Assembly: GCA_007692755.1 (NCBI GenBank)
Contig: REBL01000085.1
Coordinates: forward strand, 1-33,318
Length of the DNA: 33,318 nt
Direction: 5' to 3'
From: Nodularia sp. (in: cyanobacteria)
GTDB lineage: Bacteria > Cyanobacteriota > Cyanobacteriia > Cyanobacteriales > Nostocaceae
Shown: positions 7,341 to 14,890 of the stretch, one piece after another
Position numbering within the stretch: position 1 is the stretch's first letter
Layout of the letters: every line of letters starts with the position of its first letter
The notes under the pieces: generated by a model
Told to the model about the DNA's origin: nothing
Database searches by the model: none
What the model saw: the letters and a program-made list of their open reading frames with translations, nothing else
Made by a program: the position numbers and the translations under genes

Positions 7341-7476
7341 ATTGATGACTTAATGAGCTTGTAGGATTGGTAAAATGAGATGATATCAGCTTGCCAATCT
7401 GCTATTTTTTGGATGAAGTAGAATGGTTTGGCGTGATTTTGCGGAAATTATCAATTACTAATTCCCAAGTGACATT

Positions 7477-8373
7477 ATGGATAACCAAGAAAATCGCTTA
7501 CATCGAGAACTAGCACCAGAAGTTTTTCAAATAGCGGCTGAATTATACTCTCAAAAACAGCAAGAATATACTCTGCAAGAACTCATATTAATTGGCGAAG
7601 AAGCCAAAATACCGGCTGAGTTTATTCAGCAAGCAGTAGATTTAGTTCAATCTAAAAAGAAAAGTCGCAAAATTCAATTTCCCAAGAAATTAAAAAACCT
7701 CAAGTTAGTATTATTAGGAGTAGCTGCTGTTGCGGCTACTTTAGTCGTCGGTGGATGGGGATATAACCAAATATCAACTAATAAAACTAGTTCTAATTCT
7801 GCTGTGAACATATTACCAGTCAAGAGTGATAAAGAACAAACCCATACGGGGAATGTTGAGCGGTATTTATTAAATAAAGAAGGTTTAGTTGAGGGTATTT
7901 TGTTGAGTAATGGCAAACAAATTAAGTTTGCAGCACATAACGGTAAACAGTTAGAAGCCGAAATTAAACCAGGAGACACTGTAGAAGTTATTGGTAAATC
8001 AGGTACTTCTAGTTCTTATGGACAAGAAATAGATGCTAGCGTAATTACGAATACTAAAACTAACAAAGTTGTGGCGAAACAGCCGAAACCCAAAGGTGAG
8101 AAAAAACCTAAATCTAGTAATTTAAATACTTTAAAAGTTGATGACTCTGTGCAGCATTGGCTAGTTGACGGTAAAGGAGAAATTAAAGGCGCTATTTTAA
8201 CATCTGGAACTCAAGTTCACCTATCTAAACCCATCAGACAAAATTTGAAGAAATTGGCTAAAACTGGTAGTGAAATTAAAGCTGATGGAGTAGGGAAAGA
8301 AACGCCTCATGGCTATGTTGTGCAAGTAATTTCTTTAAAAATAAATGGTGAGTTATTACCAAATTCTAATTAA
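7477..8373 (+). CDS. Bitopic membrane protein with duplicated periplasmic module, function unknown
   Basis: I do not recognise this 298-residue protein by name. Residues 1-70 are a helical cytosolic part (EVFQIAAELYSQKQQEYTLQ, then IPAEFIQQAVDLV). A membrane segment follows (about 75-96, LKLVLLGVAAVAATLVVGGW). The periplasmic region then carries two related modules. Module 1 (about 128-195) reads VEGILLSNGKQIKF...GDTVEVIGKSG. Module 2 (about 225-295) reads IKGAILTSGTQVHL...GSEIKADGVGK. The pattern of short beta strands suggests an OB-like fold, which is inference. It sits between the receptor and the ABC/PepSY genes in the same direction, so a periplasmic accessory role in the same uptake cluster is plausible. 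Confidence 0.75.
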   Translation: MDNQENRLHRELAPEVFQIAAELYSQKQQEYTLQELILIGEEAKIPAEFIQQAVDLVQSKKKSRKIQFPKKLKNLKLVLLGVAAVAATLVVGGWGYNQISTNKTSSNSAVNILPVKSDKEQTHTGNVERYLLNKEGLVEGILLSNGKQIKFAAHNGKQLEAEIKPGDTVEVIGKSGTSSSYGQEIDASVITNTKTNKVVAKQPKPKGEKKPKSSNLNTLKVDDSVQHWLVDGKGEIKGAILTSGTQVHLSKPIRQNLKKLAKTGSEIKADGVGKETPHGYVVQVISLKINGELLPNSN

Positions 8374-8461
8374 AGTCAAACCTCACCTCAACCCTCTCCT
8401 TAACTACGGTGTACACACAAGTCGGGAAATTCTCGTTTGTGTCATAAGACCCCACCCCTAG

Positions 8462-8485
8462 CCCCTCCCCGCAAGCGAGGAGGGG
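8462..8485. repeat. GC-rich palindromic intergenic repeat
   Basis: CCCCTCC (8462-8468) pairs with GGAGGGG (8479-8485), with two further inner pairs after one mismatch. This C-rich palindrome type is scattered in many Nostocales intergenic regions. It lies in the 249-bp gap before the ABC membrane-domain gene and creates a spurious N-terminal extension in that frame. No other element is seen in this gap. Confidence 0.5.
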
Positions 8486-8622
8486 AACTGGATTTACAGT
8501 TAGATTCGGTTTTTAGGGCTGAAAATTATTTTTGGCTCAGGATTTGTGTACGCCCTAACTTTAGTATGGAGTCAACGCTTCCTGTTATTTTTCTGTTATT
8601 TTTATCTGCAAAACTATATAGT

Positions 8623-9573
8623 ATGAAAAAATTATCAATAAATAATCCAGTTCCACCTTTGTTACTGGATATGGCGCGGGTGTTACTGACTTATCCTCAA
8701 TGGTTAGCAGCTGCAATTATTTCCACAGTTGTGGTTGCAGCTTTAGAACCGAGTTTGGCATGGATGGGTAAAAAAGTGGTAGATGATCTCAAAGAAGGTA
8801 GCACTGATTTAAGTTCAACATTACCCAATTATGTTTTAGTCTTTGGTGGTTTATTGTTCGGATTGGGTTTGATTAAGTTTGGTGACAAGCTGATAGATAA
8901 GATTTATACGACCCGGTTAATTATTTGTCTGCAAAGAACTTATTTACAAAGACGGGGAAAAGACAGAGGTGCAGAAGATATTTCCCGCATTCTTTATCAT
9001 TGTAATCGTGCAAAACCAGGATTAGATATTATCCATAAAGATGCAGGTAAAATTATTGCTCAAAGTGTTTCAGTCATTGTTTGGCAATTAACTCTAGCAC
9101 CAGCATGGCTACCGGCTTTATTAATAGCAGTAATTCCCCCAATTTTCATTGGCTTTATTTTTGGCAAGTTTATTCAAGTAGCTAGTTTGAAAATGTTGAC
9201 AGCGCAAGAAAATATCGCCTCCTCAACTACAGACGCTAAAAAACTAGAGTTAATTGAGCATCAAGAGTCATTTTATCGCCACACCATCAGACTGGAGATG
9301 TTTAAATCAGGGACGGAAATTTTGATGGATTTATTAACTTGGTTTGGGCTGTTGGTACTGGTTTTACTGTCTGTAGTTTTTAATGTAGGAGTAGTTCCCC
9401 AAGATATTCAAGCTGGTGATTTGGTGCTGTTTTGGGGAAATTTAAATCTACTTTCTAAGCCTTTAGGAAGTATTGTCAAAGTTTATAACAAGGGCAGAGA
9501 AGCTTATCCGGCTTTGGTGCAGGTATTAAATCCCACTTTTTCGGGTGATATTTCCATAGAACAAGAGGTATAA
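8623..9573 (+). CDS. ABC-exporter-like transmembrane domain protein lacking an ATPase domain
   Basis: From ATG 8623 this is 316 residues (ATG 8566 is possible; anything further upstream is repeat-derived). Hydrophobic segments at about 22-45, 68-90, 140-165, 172-195 and 240-265 follow the pattern of one half of a type-IV ABC exporter membrane domain. The loop RLIICLQRTYLQRRG matches the coupling-helix area. It ends at ...YPALVQVLNPTF, where an exporter would enter its nucleotide-binding domain, and no Walker A or signature motif follows. It may pair with the complete ABC transporter at 10783-12603 or be a degenerate half. The PepSY gene starts 4 nt after its stop, so the two are translationally close. 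Confidence 0.7.
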   Translation: MKKLSINNPVPPLLLDMARVLLTYPQWLAAAIISTVVVAALEPSLAWMGKKVVDDLKEGSTDLSSTLPNYVLVFGGLLFGLGLIKFGDKLIDKIYTTRLIICLQRTYLQRRGKDRGAEDISRILYHCNRAKPGLDIIHKDAGKIIAQSVSVIVWQLTLAPAWLPALLIAVIPPIFIGFIFGKFIQVASLKMLTAQENIASSTTDAKKLELIEHQESFYRHTIRLEMFKSGTEILMDLLTWFGLLVLVLLSVVFNVGVVPQDIQAGDLVLFWGNLNLLSKPLGSIVKVYNKGREAYPALVQVLNPTFSGDISIEQEV

Positions 9574-9576
9574 AAA

Positions 9577-10680
9577 ATGAGGAAAACTACTGTAACTATT
9601 CATCGGATTCTGGGGGTATTTGTCGGGATTTTTATCATTATTATTGGCTTAACTGGCAGTATTTTAGTCTTTGATAAAGAAGTTAACCCGATTCTGCACC
9701 TTCATACACATCAAGTTTTACCCCAAGGTGAGCAGATTTCTCTTCAGCAGGTAGGAGCGATAATTCAGGAAAAATATCCAGAAGCACAGTTAGATTGGGT
9801 GACGGTTCCGACACAAGTTAATGAACCTTATCATGTATTAATTAAATCTTTAGATAAATCAAAGACGGATATTTATTTAAATCCTTACGGTGGTGAGGTG
9901 TTGGGAATTTACGAGCGCGATCGCCCTGGGATGAAAATTGTCAATCAGTTACACACTCATCTATTAGCGGGGAAATTTGGGGGTTTTGTAGTCGGGTTGT
10001 GTGGTGTAATGCTACTGATATTAAGTATTACTGGCTTAATGTTATGGAATGGCTGGAAAAAATTATCAGTTGGCTTTAAAGTCCGTTGGCAAGCTAAACA
10101 GCACATTCTTAATTATGATTTACACAAGGTAGGGGGAGTATTAACCGCAGTATTTTTGGTATTGATTGCAACTAGCGGCAGTATGATGGTGTTTGATAAA
10201 CCGATAAAAAATTTCGGCTATTGGATAACTCATCAAGAACAGATAGAAAAACCTGTTTCTAGTTTTGCAATCAGTGGAAAGCTTGTAAGTTTAGATGATT
10301 TTCTGGAAACAGCTACAAATGCTTTTCCTCAAGGAAAACCGACTGTTATCTACACTCCCAAAGATGAAAAGTCAGTGGTGAGGGTAAGGTTTAAATTACC
10401 TCATGAAATTAGCCCAGAAGGTAAAAGTTTTGTTTTTCTTGATCAATATAATGGTGATGTTTTAAGGGTAGAAAACTTTTTCCAAACTTCAGCTATGGAA
10501 CAAGTTAAGGCTTGGGCTGATGCTTTACATACGGGAAGTTATGGCGGGTTAGGAATGATGGGAGTTTATATCGTTGTGGGTGTTGTTTCTTCTGGTTTGT
10601 CTGTGACGGGTTTTGTGATTTGGTTTAAACGCAAAGGTACGCAGAGGTCAACGCAAAGGGGCGCAAAGGTTGTTATTTAA
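9577..10680 (+). CDS. PepSY-associated transmembrane protein (siderophore reductase-like)
   Basis: This 367-residue protein has four membrane segments: about 8-30 (ILGVFVGIFIIIIGLTGSIL), 130-152, 180-205 and 330-352. Two periplasmic PepSY-like stretches and several membrane-proximal histidines (HRILG, HLHTHQV, LHTHLLAG, ALHTGSYGG) fit the PepSY_TM (COG3182, PiuB/FpvG-like) family. Some members reduce ferric siderophores in the periplasm using haem in the membrane bundle. Here that role is inferred from the neighbouring TonB receptor and ABC genes. The C-terminal ~16 residues (KRKGTQRSTQRGAKVVI) are encoded by an intruding dispersed repeat (10625-10669) and are probably not ancestral. Confidence 0.85.
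   Translation: MRKTTVTIHRILGVFVGIFIIIIGLTGSILVFDKEVNPILHLHTHQVLPQGEQISLQQVGAIIQEKYPEAQLDWVTVPTQVNEPYHVLIKSLDKSKTDIYLNPYGGEVLGIYERDRPGMKIVNQLHTHLLAGKFGGFVVGLCGVMLLILSITGLMLWNGWKKLSVGFKVRWQAKQHILNYDLHKVGGVLTAVFLVLIATSGSMMVFDKPIKNFGYWITHQEQIEKPVSSFAISGKLVSLDDFLETATNAFPQGKPTVIYTPKDEKSVVRVRFKLPHEISPEGKSFVFLDQYNGDVLRVENFFQTSAMEQVKAWADALHTGSYGGLGMMGVYIVVGVVSSGLSVTGFVIWFKRKGTQRSTQRGAKVVI
10625..10669. repeat. Dispersed 'acgcaaagg' repeat forming the 3' end of the PepSY gene
   Basis: The motif acgcaaagg recurs here (10628-10636 and 10651-10659), with gcgcaaagg at 10661-10669. The same sequence words appear in the 50-bp ends of the element at 27464-27937 and at 29426-29484. It is read as coding at the end of the PepSY-TM gene. 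Confidence 0.6.
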
Positions 10681-10712
10681 ATGAGCGCCTTGGACATAAA
10701 GAAATGGTATTG

Positions 10713-10752
10713 TCATCTCTCTGTGTCCTCTGCGCCTCTGCGGTTTGTTTAA
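10713..10752. repeat. Dispersed 'cgcagaggcgcagaggacacagag' repeat, copy A
   Basis: The complementary strand reads accgcagaggcgcagagg followed by acacagag. Related copies are at 12786-12825 (same orientation) and 25683-25715 (opposite orientation). It fills most of the gap between the PepSY gene and the ABC transporter. No function is known. Confidence 0.6.
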
Positions 10753-10782
10753 AGAAATTATTTCTTAGGAGTATCACCAACT

Positions 10783-12603
10783 GTGCAGGCTAATTTTATT
10801 CGTCAGATAGCCCAAAAGAATCCATCGGAATTTAAAATTAAGGTTTCAGATTTTACTCTCTACAAGCGGTTTTTTAGATATATATGGCAATATAAGTTAC
10901 AACTTTTATTAGGTTCTAGTACAATATTTTTTCTGTCTTTTTTACAAGTAATTATTCCCCAAATTACTCGCTATGTTATAGATGTAATTATCCCTAATAA
11001 AAGGTTTGATTTAATTCCGTGGCTGGGGTTGAGTATTGCTAGTATTTCTCTGCTGATGGGTGGGTTGAATTTTGCTCGTAGTTATATGATGTCTTTGGTG
11101 GGACAAAAAACTATCTACGATATTAGAAATGAGCTTTATCAACATCTGCAAAATCTCTCTTTGAGTTTTTTTGAAAATCAGCGCACAGGCACATTAATGG
11201 CGCGGGTAATGCGGGATGTGGACTCTTTAGAAAAGCTGGTAACTACTGATGTTGCTGAAATAGTTGCTGAGATATTTACTTTTGTGGTGATTGTCACTTA
11301 TCTAATTTATGCTGATTGGCAATTAACTTTATTGATTTTAGTCACTTTACCTTTGATGATTTACCTGACGCAATATTTTGGTAAACGGATGCGGGGTGCT
11401 TATCAAGAGGTGCAGGTGCAAGGTGCAGAGATGAATAATCATCTACAAGAAAGTTTATCTAATATTAAATTAATCAAGTCATGCGCGAATGAAAAATATG
11501 AAATAGACCGTTTTTCTGATCGCAATCTTCAGAATATGCAGGCAAATATTGCGGCTGTGCAACTTTCTTCTGGGTTTGCACCTGTGATTGATTTTATGAA
11601 TAATTTAGGAAATATTACGGTTCTGGCTTATGGTTCTTGGGAGGTGATGAAGGGGCGGATGACTGTCGGTGATTTAACGGCTTTTTTGGCATATTTAAAT
11701 CAGATTAATCAACCTGCAAAACGCTTTAGTAAGGTAATGCACGTTATCCAAAAGGGCGCAACGGCTTTAGAACGGGTGTTTGAAACTCTGGATACTCAGC
11801 CGGAAGTGCAGGAAAAACCGGATGCGATCGCACTTCCCGAAATGCAAGGTCATATTCGCTGGGAAGGGGTGGAGTTTGGTTATAATTCTCATCAACCGGT
11901 GATTCACAATTTCACCTTAGATATGCAACCCGGTATGACTGTGGCGCTGGTGGGTTCTTCGGGAGCCGGAAAAACAACGTTAGCGAATTTAGCCGCACGT
12001 TTTTATGATCCCCAACAAGGGAGAATTTTAATTGATGGGTGTGATATTCGTGATGTCAGTCTTAATTCACTGCGGAGTCAAATGGGGATTGTTTCCCAAG
12101 AAACCCTGTTGTTACATGGAACTGTGCGGGAAAATATTGCTTATGGTAAGCCTGGCGTAAATGTTGAGGAAATTATATCAGCTGCTAAAATTGCCCACGC
12201 CGATGAATTTATCATCGAGCTTCCCCAAGGTTATGACACCGTAATTGGTGAACGTGGTGTAAAGCTATCGGGGGGACAAAGACAAAGAGTTGCGATCGCT
12301 AGAGCTTTAATTAAAAATCCCCAATTCTTGATTCTCGATGAAGCAACATCAGCACTAGACACAGAATCAGAACACCTAATTAAAGAAGCACTGCAAGAAC
12401 TCCTAAAAAATCGCACTTGTTTAGTAATTGCTCATCGCCTTTCAACCATCCAAAATGCTGATTTAATCGTCGTCTTAGAAAAAGGTCAAATTATCGAGAC
12501 AGGAACTCATAACCAATTACTCGCTCACGGTGGAAGATACGCTCATCTACACTCTCTGCAATTTCCGCAAAAAAGGGAAGAAACTCAAGGTGTTTTGAGT
12601 TAA
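10783..12603 (+). CDS. ABC transporter, fused membrane and ATPase domains (exporter fold)
   Basis: This 606-residue half-transporter has six membrane helices in about residues 30-320, then a nucleotide-binding domain. Visible motifs are Walker A GSSGAGKTT, Q-loop (MGIVSQE), signature LSGGQRQR, Walker B LILDEATSALD and H-loop IAHRLSTI. All catalytic residues are intact. The start is GTG 10783, preceded by TTAGGAG at 10765-10771. The fold is that of exporters, but exporter-fold ABC systems such as IrtAB also import siderophores, and the context (TonB receptor, PepSY-TM protein, lone membrane half) allows either direction. It probably homodimerises or pairs with the ATPase-less protein at 8623-9573. 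Confidence 0.92.
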   Translation: MQANFIRQIAQKNPSEFKIKVSDFTLYKRFFRYIWQYKLQLLLGSSTIFFLSFLQVIIPQITRYVIDVIIPNKRFDLIPWLGLSIASISLLMGGLNFARSYMMSLVGQKTIYDIRNELYQHLQNLSLSFFENQRTGTLMARVMRDVDSLEKLVTTDVAEIVAEIFTFVVIVTYLIYADWQLTLLILVTLPLMIYLTQYFGKRMRGAYQEVQVQGAEMNNHLQESLSNIKLIKSCANEKYEIDRFSDRNLQNMQANIAAVQLSSGFAPVIDFMNNLGNITVLAYGSWEVMKGRMTVGDLTAFLAYLNQINQPAKRFSKVMHVIQKGATALERVFETLDTQPEVQEKPDAIALPEMQGHIRWEGVEFGYNSHQPVIHNFTLDMQPGMTVALVGSSGAGKTTLANLAARFYDPQQGRILIDGCDIRDVSLNSLRSQMGIVSQETLLLHGTVRENIAYGKPGVNVEEIISAAKIAHADEFIIELPQGYDTVIGERGVKLSGGQRQRVAIARALIKNPQFLILDEATSALDTESEHLIKEALQELLKNRTCLVIAHRLSTIQNADLIVVLEKGQIIETGTHNQLLAHGGRYAHLHSLQFPQKREETQGVLS

Positions 12604-12635
12604 TAATTATGTCACGCAAAGGCGCAAAGAAAAGT

Positions 12636-12740
12636 ATAGTAATTCCCATTCAAATGAGGTACAAGCAGTAATAATTAAACGCAGATGGACGCAGATAAAC
12701 GCAGATAATTGTGTACTTTATTAGACTAGGAAATGCTATA
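12636..12740. repeat. MITE-like element, copy 2
   Basis: Second copy of the element at 1696-1801. The right end GAAATGCTATA (12730-12740) is identical, and the left end TATAGTAATTC (12636-12646) is degenerate by two bases. The central segment from TGAGGTACAAG (12655) to the right end differs from copy 1 at one base by eye. It sits in the gap between the ABC gene and the convergent permease, flanked again by TA at both ends. Confidence 0.7.
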
Positions 12741-12785
12741 AAGATAATTTTTGCATTTCATATTCTCAGGATTTACGCAAGAAAT

Positions 12786-12825
12786 CATAACTCTGTGTCC
12801 TCTGCGCCTCTGTGGTTCGTTTTCC
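12786..12825. repeat. Dispersed 'cgcagaggacacagag' repeat, copy B
   Basis: Reads ctctgtgtcctctgcgcctc then tgtggtt, nearly identical to 10717-10749. It ends 10 bp before the stop codon of the convergent SLC13-type gene. Confidence 0.6.
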
Positions 12826-12834
12826 CCATCCCCT

Positions 12835-14061
12835 TCACCCCACCCAGATATATACTAGAAATAGAGTACAAACTGTTAGTGGGACTCCAAAACGGAGATG
12901 CTCCCAAAAAGTTAGCCTGTAACCTAACTCAGCAGTTGCTTCTACAACAATGAGATTTGCCACTGCACCAAATAAAGTCAAATTACCCGCTAAGGTAGAT
13001 GATGCAGCGAGTAACAGCCATAACTGGGTATTCTCTCTAGGTATTAAGGGTTCCAGTAAGAGGACAGTGGGAACATTAGAAATCATATTAGACAAAATCG
13101 CTGTGATTCCTATTAAACCAGCCGGAATACTGACTACATTAGTAAACGGCTGTAATAAATCTAAGTTCTGGATAACTCTAGTTAAAATAAACAGCCCCGA
13201 AAACATCAACAGCAAATTTCCATCTAATTTACTTAAGATGCGTTGTGGCTTCAGTCTCCGAGTGATGAGTAACAAACTCGCAGCTATTAAGGCGGACTCT
13301 GCTAACGGTAAACCGACAGCAAATGCAATCAATAAACCAATGGTCACTACTAAGGTTTTATTAAACAAAGGCCTGAAGATGCGTTCTTTGCCAATGGGTG
13401 ATATTTCACAGGGTTGAGTTGAGCGCACATCTGGATAAAGTAACCACAGTAACGCTACTTGAATGAATAAGCCTGCTACGGCTACTGGTGCTAATGCTTG
13501 GGCAAAGTCTAAGTAGGATATCCCGGAAAAGGAACCAATGAGAATGTTTTGGGGATTACCACTTATGGTAGCGACAGAACCTATATTAGTTGCAGCTGCG
13601 ATCGCCAGTAAATACGGAATGGGATTTAAACCTAACGTTTGAGTCAGACTCAAGGTTAAAGGTGTGAAAATCAGTGCTAAAGTGTCATTGAGAAAAAAAG
13701 CTGACAAAATCGCACTGCCAAATGTTAAGGCGATCAATAAGCCTAGAGGAGTACGAGTCAGACTTAAGAGGATGGAGAGCGATCGCCCAAAAAAACCTGC
13801 ATAAAATAGGTTGGCGTTTACTACCATCATGCTTAACAGAAACACAATAGTTTTGGCATCAATGGCCAGCCATGCTTCCTGTAAACTCAACGCCCCCAGC
13901 GCAATTAAAAATGCCGAGCCGACTAAAGCAATAGTGGCTCGGTTCATTCGTAACCCAGGGATATAACCTAAAGCCAAACCCAGATAAGTTAGCCCCAACA
14001 CTCCATAAATTGCAACTTGCTGGATAATCACATTTTTTTCCCAGCCATTGCAAAACCCCAT
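12835..14061 (-). CDS. SLC13/ArsB-NhaD superfamily anion or ion permease
   Basis: This 408-residue protein has about ten to eleven hydrophobic segments. Family-like elements are VFLLSMMVVNANLFYAGFFG, SAFFLNDTLALIFTPLTLSL (first re-entrant region), AAATNIGSVATISGNPQNIL (the asparagine-proline loop of CitMHS/ArsB transporters) and a second repeat SNMISNVPTVLLLEPLI. These point to the ion transporter superfamily that includes ArsB and YbiR. The substrate (arsenite, dicarboxylate, sulfate or Na+/H+) cannot be decided. Transcription is opposite to the ABC gene, so the two are convergent. ATG 14061 is accepted. An alternative start about ten codons in is possible. No regulator is adjacent. Confidence 0.85.
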   Translation of the reverse strand: MGFCNGWEKNVIIQQVAIYGVLGLTYLGLALGYIPGLRMNRATIALVGSAFLIALGALSLQEAWLAIDAKTIVFLLSMMVVNANLFYAGFFGRSLSILLSLTRTPLGLLIALTFGSAILSAFFLNDTLALIFTPLTLSLTQTLGLNPIPYLLAIAAATNIGSVATISGNPQNILIGSFSGISYLDFAQALAPVAVAGLFIQVALLWLLYPDVRSTQPCEISPIGKERIFRPLFNKTLVVTIGLLIAFAVGLPLAESALIAASLLLITRRLKPQRILSKLDGNLLLMFSGLFILTRVIQNLDLLQPFTNVVSIPAGLIGITAILSNMISNVPTVLLLEPLIPRENTQLWLLLAASSTLAGNLTLFGAVANLIVVEATAELGYRLTFWEHLRFGVPLTVCTLFLVYIWVG

Positions 14062-14444
14062 ATCTGAACGTGTGGCGCTGAAATCCTCCCAGATTCAGCC
14101 ATTACAAATAATATTTGCATTTTTGATATTTATATCTACTGGAAATTTCTATAGAATTTTGTTATATTAAATTGTGTAACGATTACCTTGGAACCTGTCC
14201 AAGGACAGATGACTTTACTAAAATGTAAAGTATGTGAAGTTAACAATAAGATTATATTATTACACTACCGATACTGCGAAAATGCGATTAACTTGATGTA
14301 GTAATAAATTAGATTCTGACATAAGCGGCTACGGTAAAACCTATTGTAACTCAGTCAGGAAAGCATTTTTCCGGTAAAGGTAATTGCCACGTTGTATACA
14401 TTCATCAGCAAGATGAATACCCTCATTAATACAGAGGCTTAATC
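14062..14444. other. Intergenic region with a small double hairpin
   Basis: 383 bp between divergent genes with no credible reading frame. The only structure noted is two overlapping hairpins: CCTTGG (14186-14191) with CCAAGG (14199-14204), and CTGTCC (14195-14200) with GGACAG (14203-14208). These are mutually exclusive. It presumably holds promoters for both flanking genes, but I cannot assign -35/-10 boxes with confidence. No GTA-N8-TAC (NtcA) site was found. Confidence 0.4.
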
Positions 14445-14822
14445 ATGAAGGTATTTGACAATACCACAAAAAGGTTTTTTCTGGCAAGCTGGGTAGCGAT
14501 TAATCACACAGAGACTAATCATGCTCCTGTAACTCAGCTACGCCCTTCGGCTCCTTCGTCTCACGTGGGTTTTCTGCAACCCCTGCGGCAGAAGATAGAA
14601 AATATTCAAATTAATAATCCCCAATTAGCTCATCGCTTGTGCAAACTGATTCCGGCACAATGTCCCTTTGAGCGTGATGTCAAATTATTCGGCAAAACAC
14701 TGTTTCACATTCCGCCTATGTGTAAACTCAATCCCTTTTTTGAAGAAGTGGTTGGTTTACGCTTCCGAGCGATGTGCTACCTTGCTGACGAATGTGGTGA
14801 AGATATATCGCAGTACTGCTAA
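14445..14822 (+). CDS. Mo-dependent nitrogenase C-terminal domain protein (Mo-nitro_C)
   Basis: This 125-residue protein has a conserved domain at about residues 46-125. It includes LQPLRQKIENIQINNPQLAH, LIPAQCPFERDVKLFGKTLF, IPPMCKLNPFFEEVVGLRFR and CYLADECGEDISQYC. This is the cyanobacterial PF06967 family. Despite the family name it is not a nitrogenase structural subunit, and its role is unknown. The first ~45 residues look non-conserved, and part of them (about 29-38) is encoded by a palindromic tract (cgcccttcggctccttcg, 14541-14558). ATG 14445 has only a weak upstream ribosome site. A strong terminator follows at 14858-14890. Confidence 0.8.
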   Translation: MKVFDNTTKRFFLASWVAINHTETNHAPVTQLRPSAPSSHVGFLQPLRQKIENIQINNPQLAHRLCKLIPAQCPFERDVKLFGKTLFHIPPMCKLNPFFEEVVGLRFRAMCYLADECGEDISQYC

Positions 14823-14827
14823 TAAAT

Positions 14828-14847
14828 AGACGCGATGAATCGCGTCT
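14828..14847. repeat. Short palindrome between convergent genes
   Basis: AGACGCGAT (14828-14836) and ATCGCGTCT (14839-14847) form a 9-bp inverted repeat separated by GA, of a type common in Nostocales intergenic DNA. It lies just after the Mo-nitro_C stop codon. Confidence 0.6.
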
Positions 14848-14857
14848 CTACAAGAGG

Positions 14858-14890
14858 GTTAGGGGTTGGTTATCAACTCCTAACTTTTTT
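14858..14890 (+). terminator. Rho-independent terminator of the Mo-nitro_C gene
   Basis: An 11-bp stem (14858-14868 with 14874-14884, one G-U) has a 5-nt loop and is followed by six Ts at 14885-14890. The T-run overlaps the stop codon of the convergent caspase-like gene. Confidence 0.85.

Noticed and set aside
8437..8622. N-terminal extension of the ABC membrane-domain protein (CHKTPPLAPPRKRGG...)
   Set aside because: It is a read-through of a C-rich palindromic intergenic repeat, not family sequence.
12950..13417. 155-residue forward frame
   Set aside because: It is antisense to the clearly coding SLC13-type permease and has no family features.
14431..14523. Near-repeat ACAGAGGCTTAATCATG / ACAGAGACTAATCATG around the Mo-nitro_C start
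   Set aside because: The second ATG is out of frame and meets a stop within a few codons, so neither an alternative start nor a leader peptide is supported.
14445..14822. Reading the Mo-nitro_C gene as evidence of a nitrogenase cluster
   Set aside because: The family is a small protein of unknown role; no nif genes are in the window.
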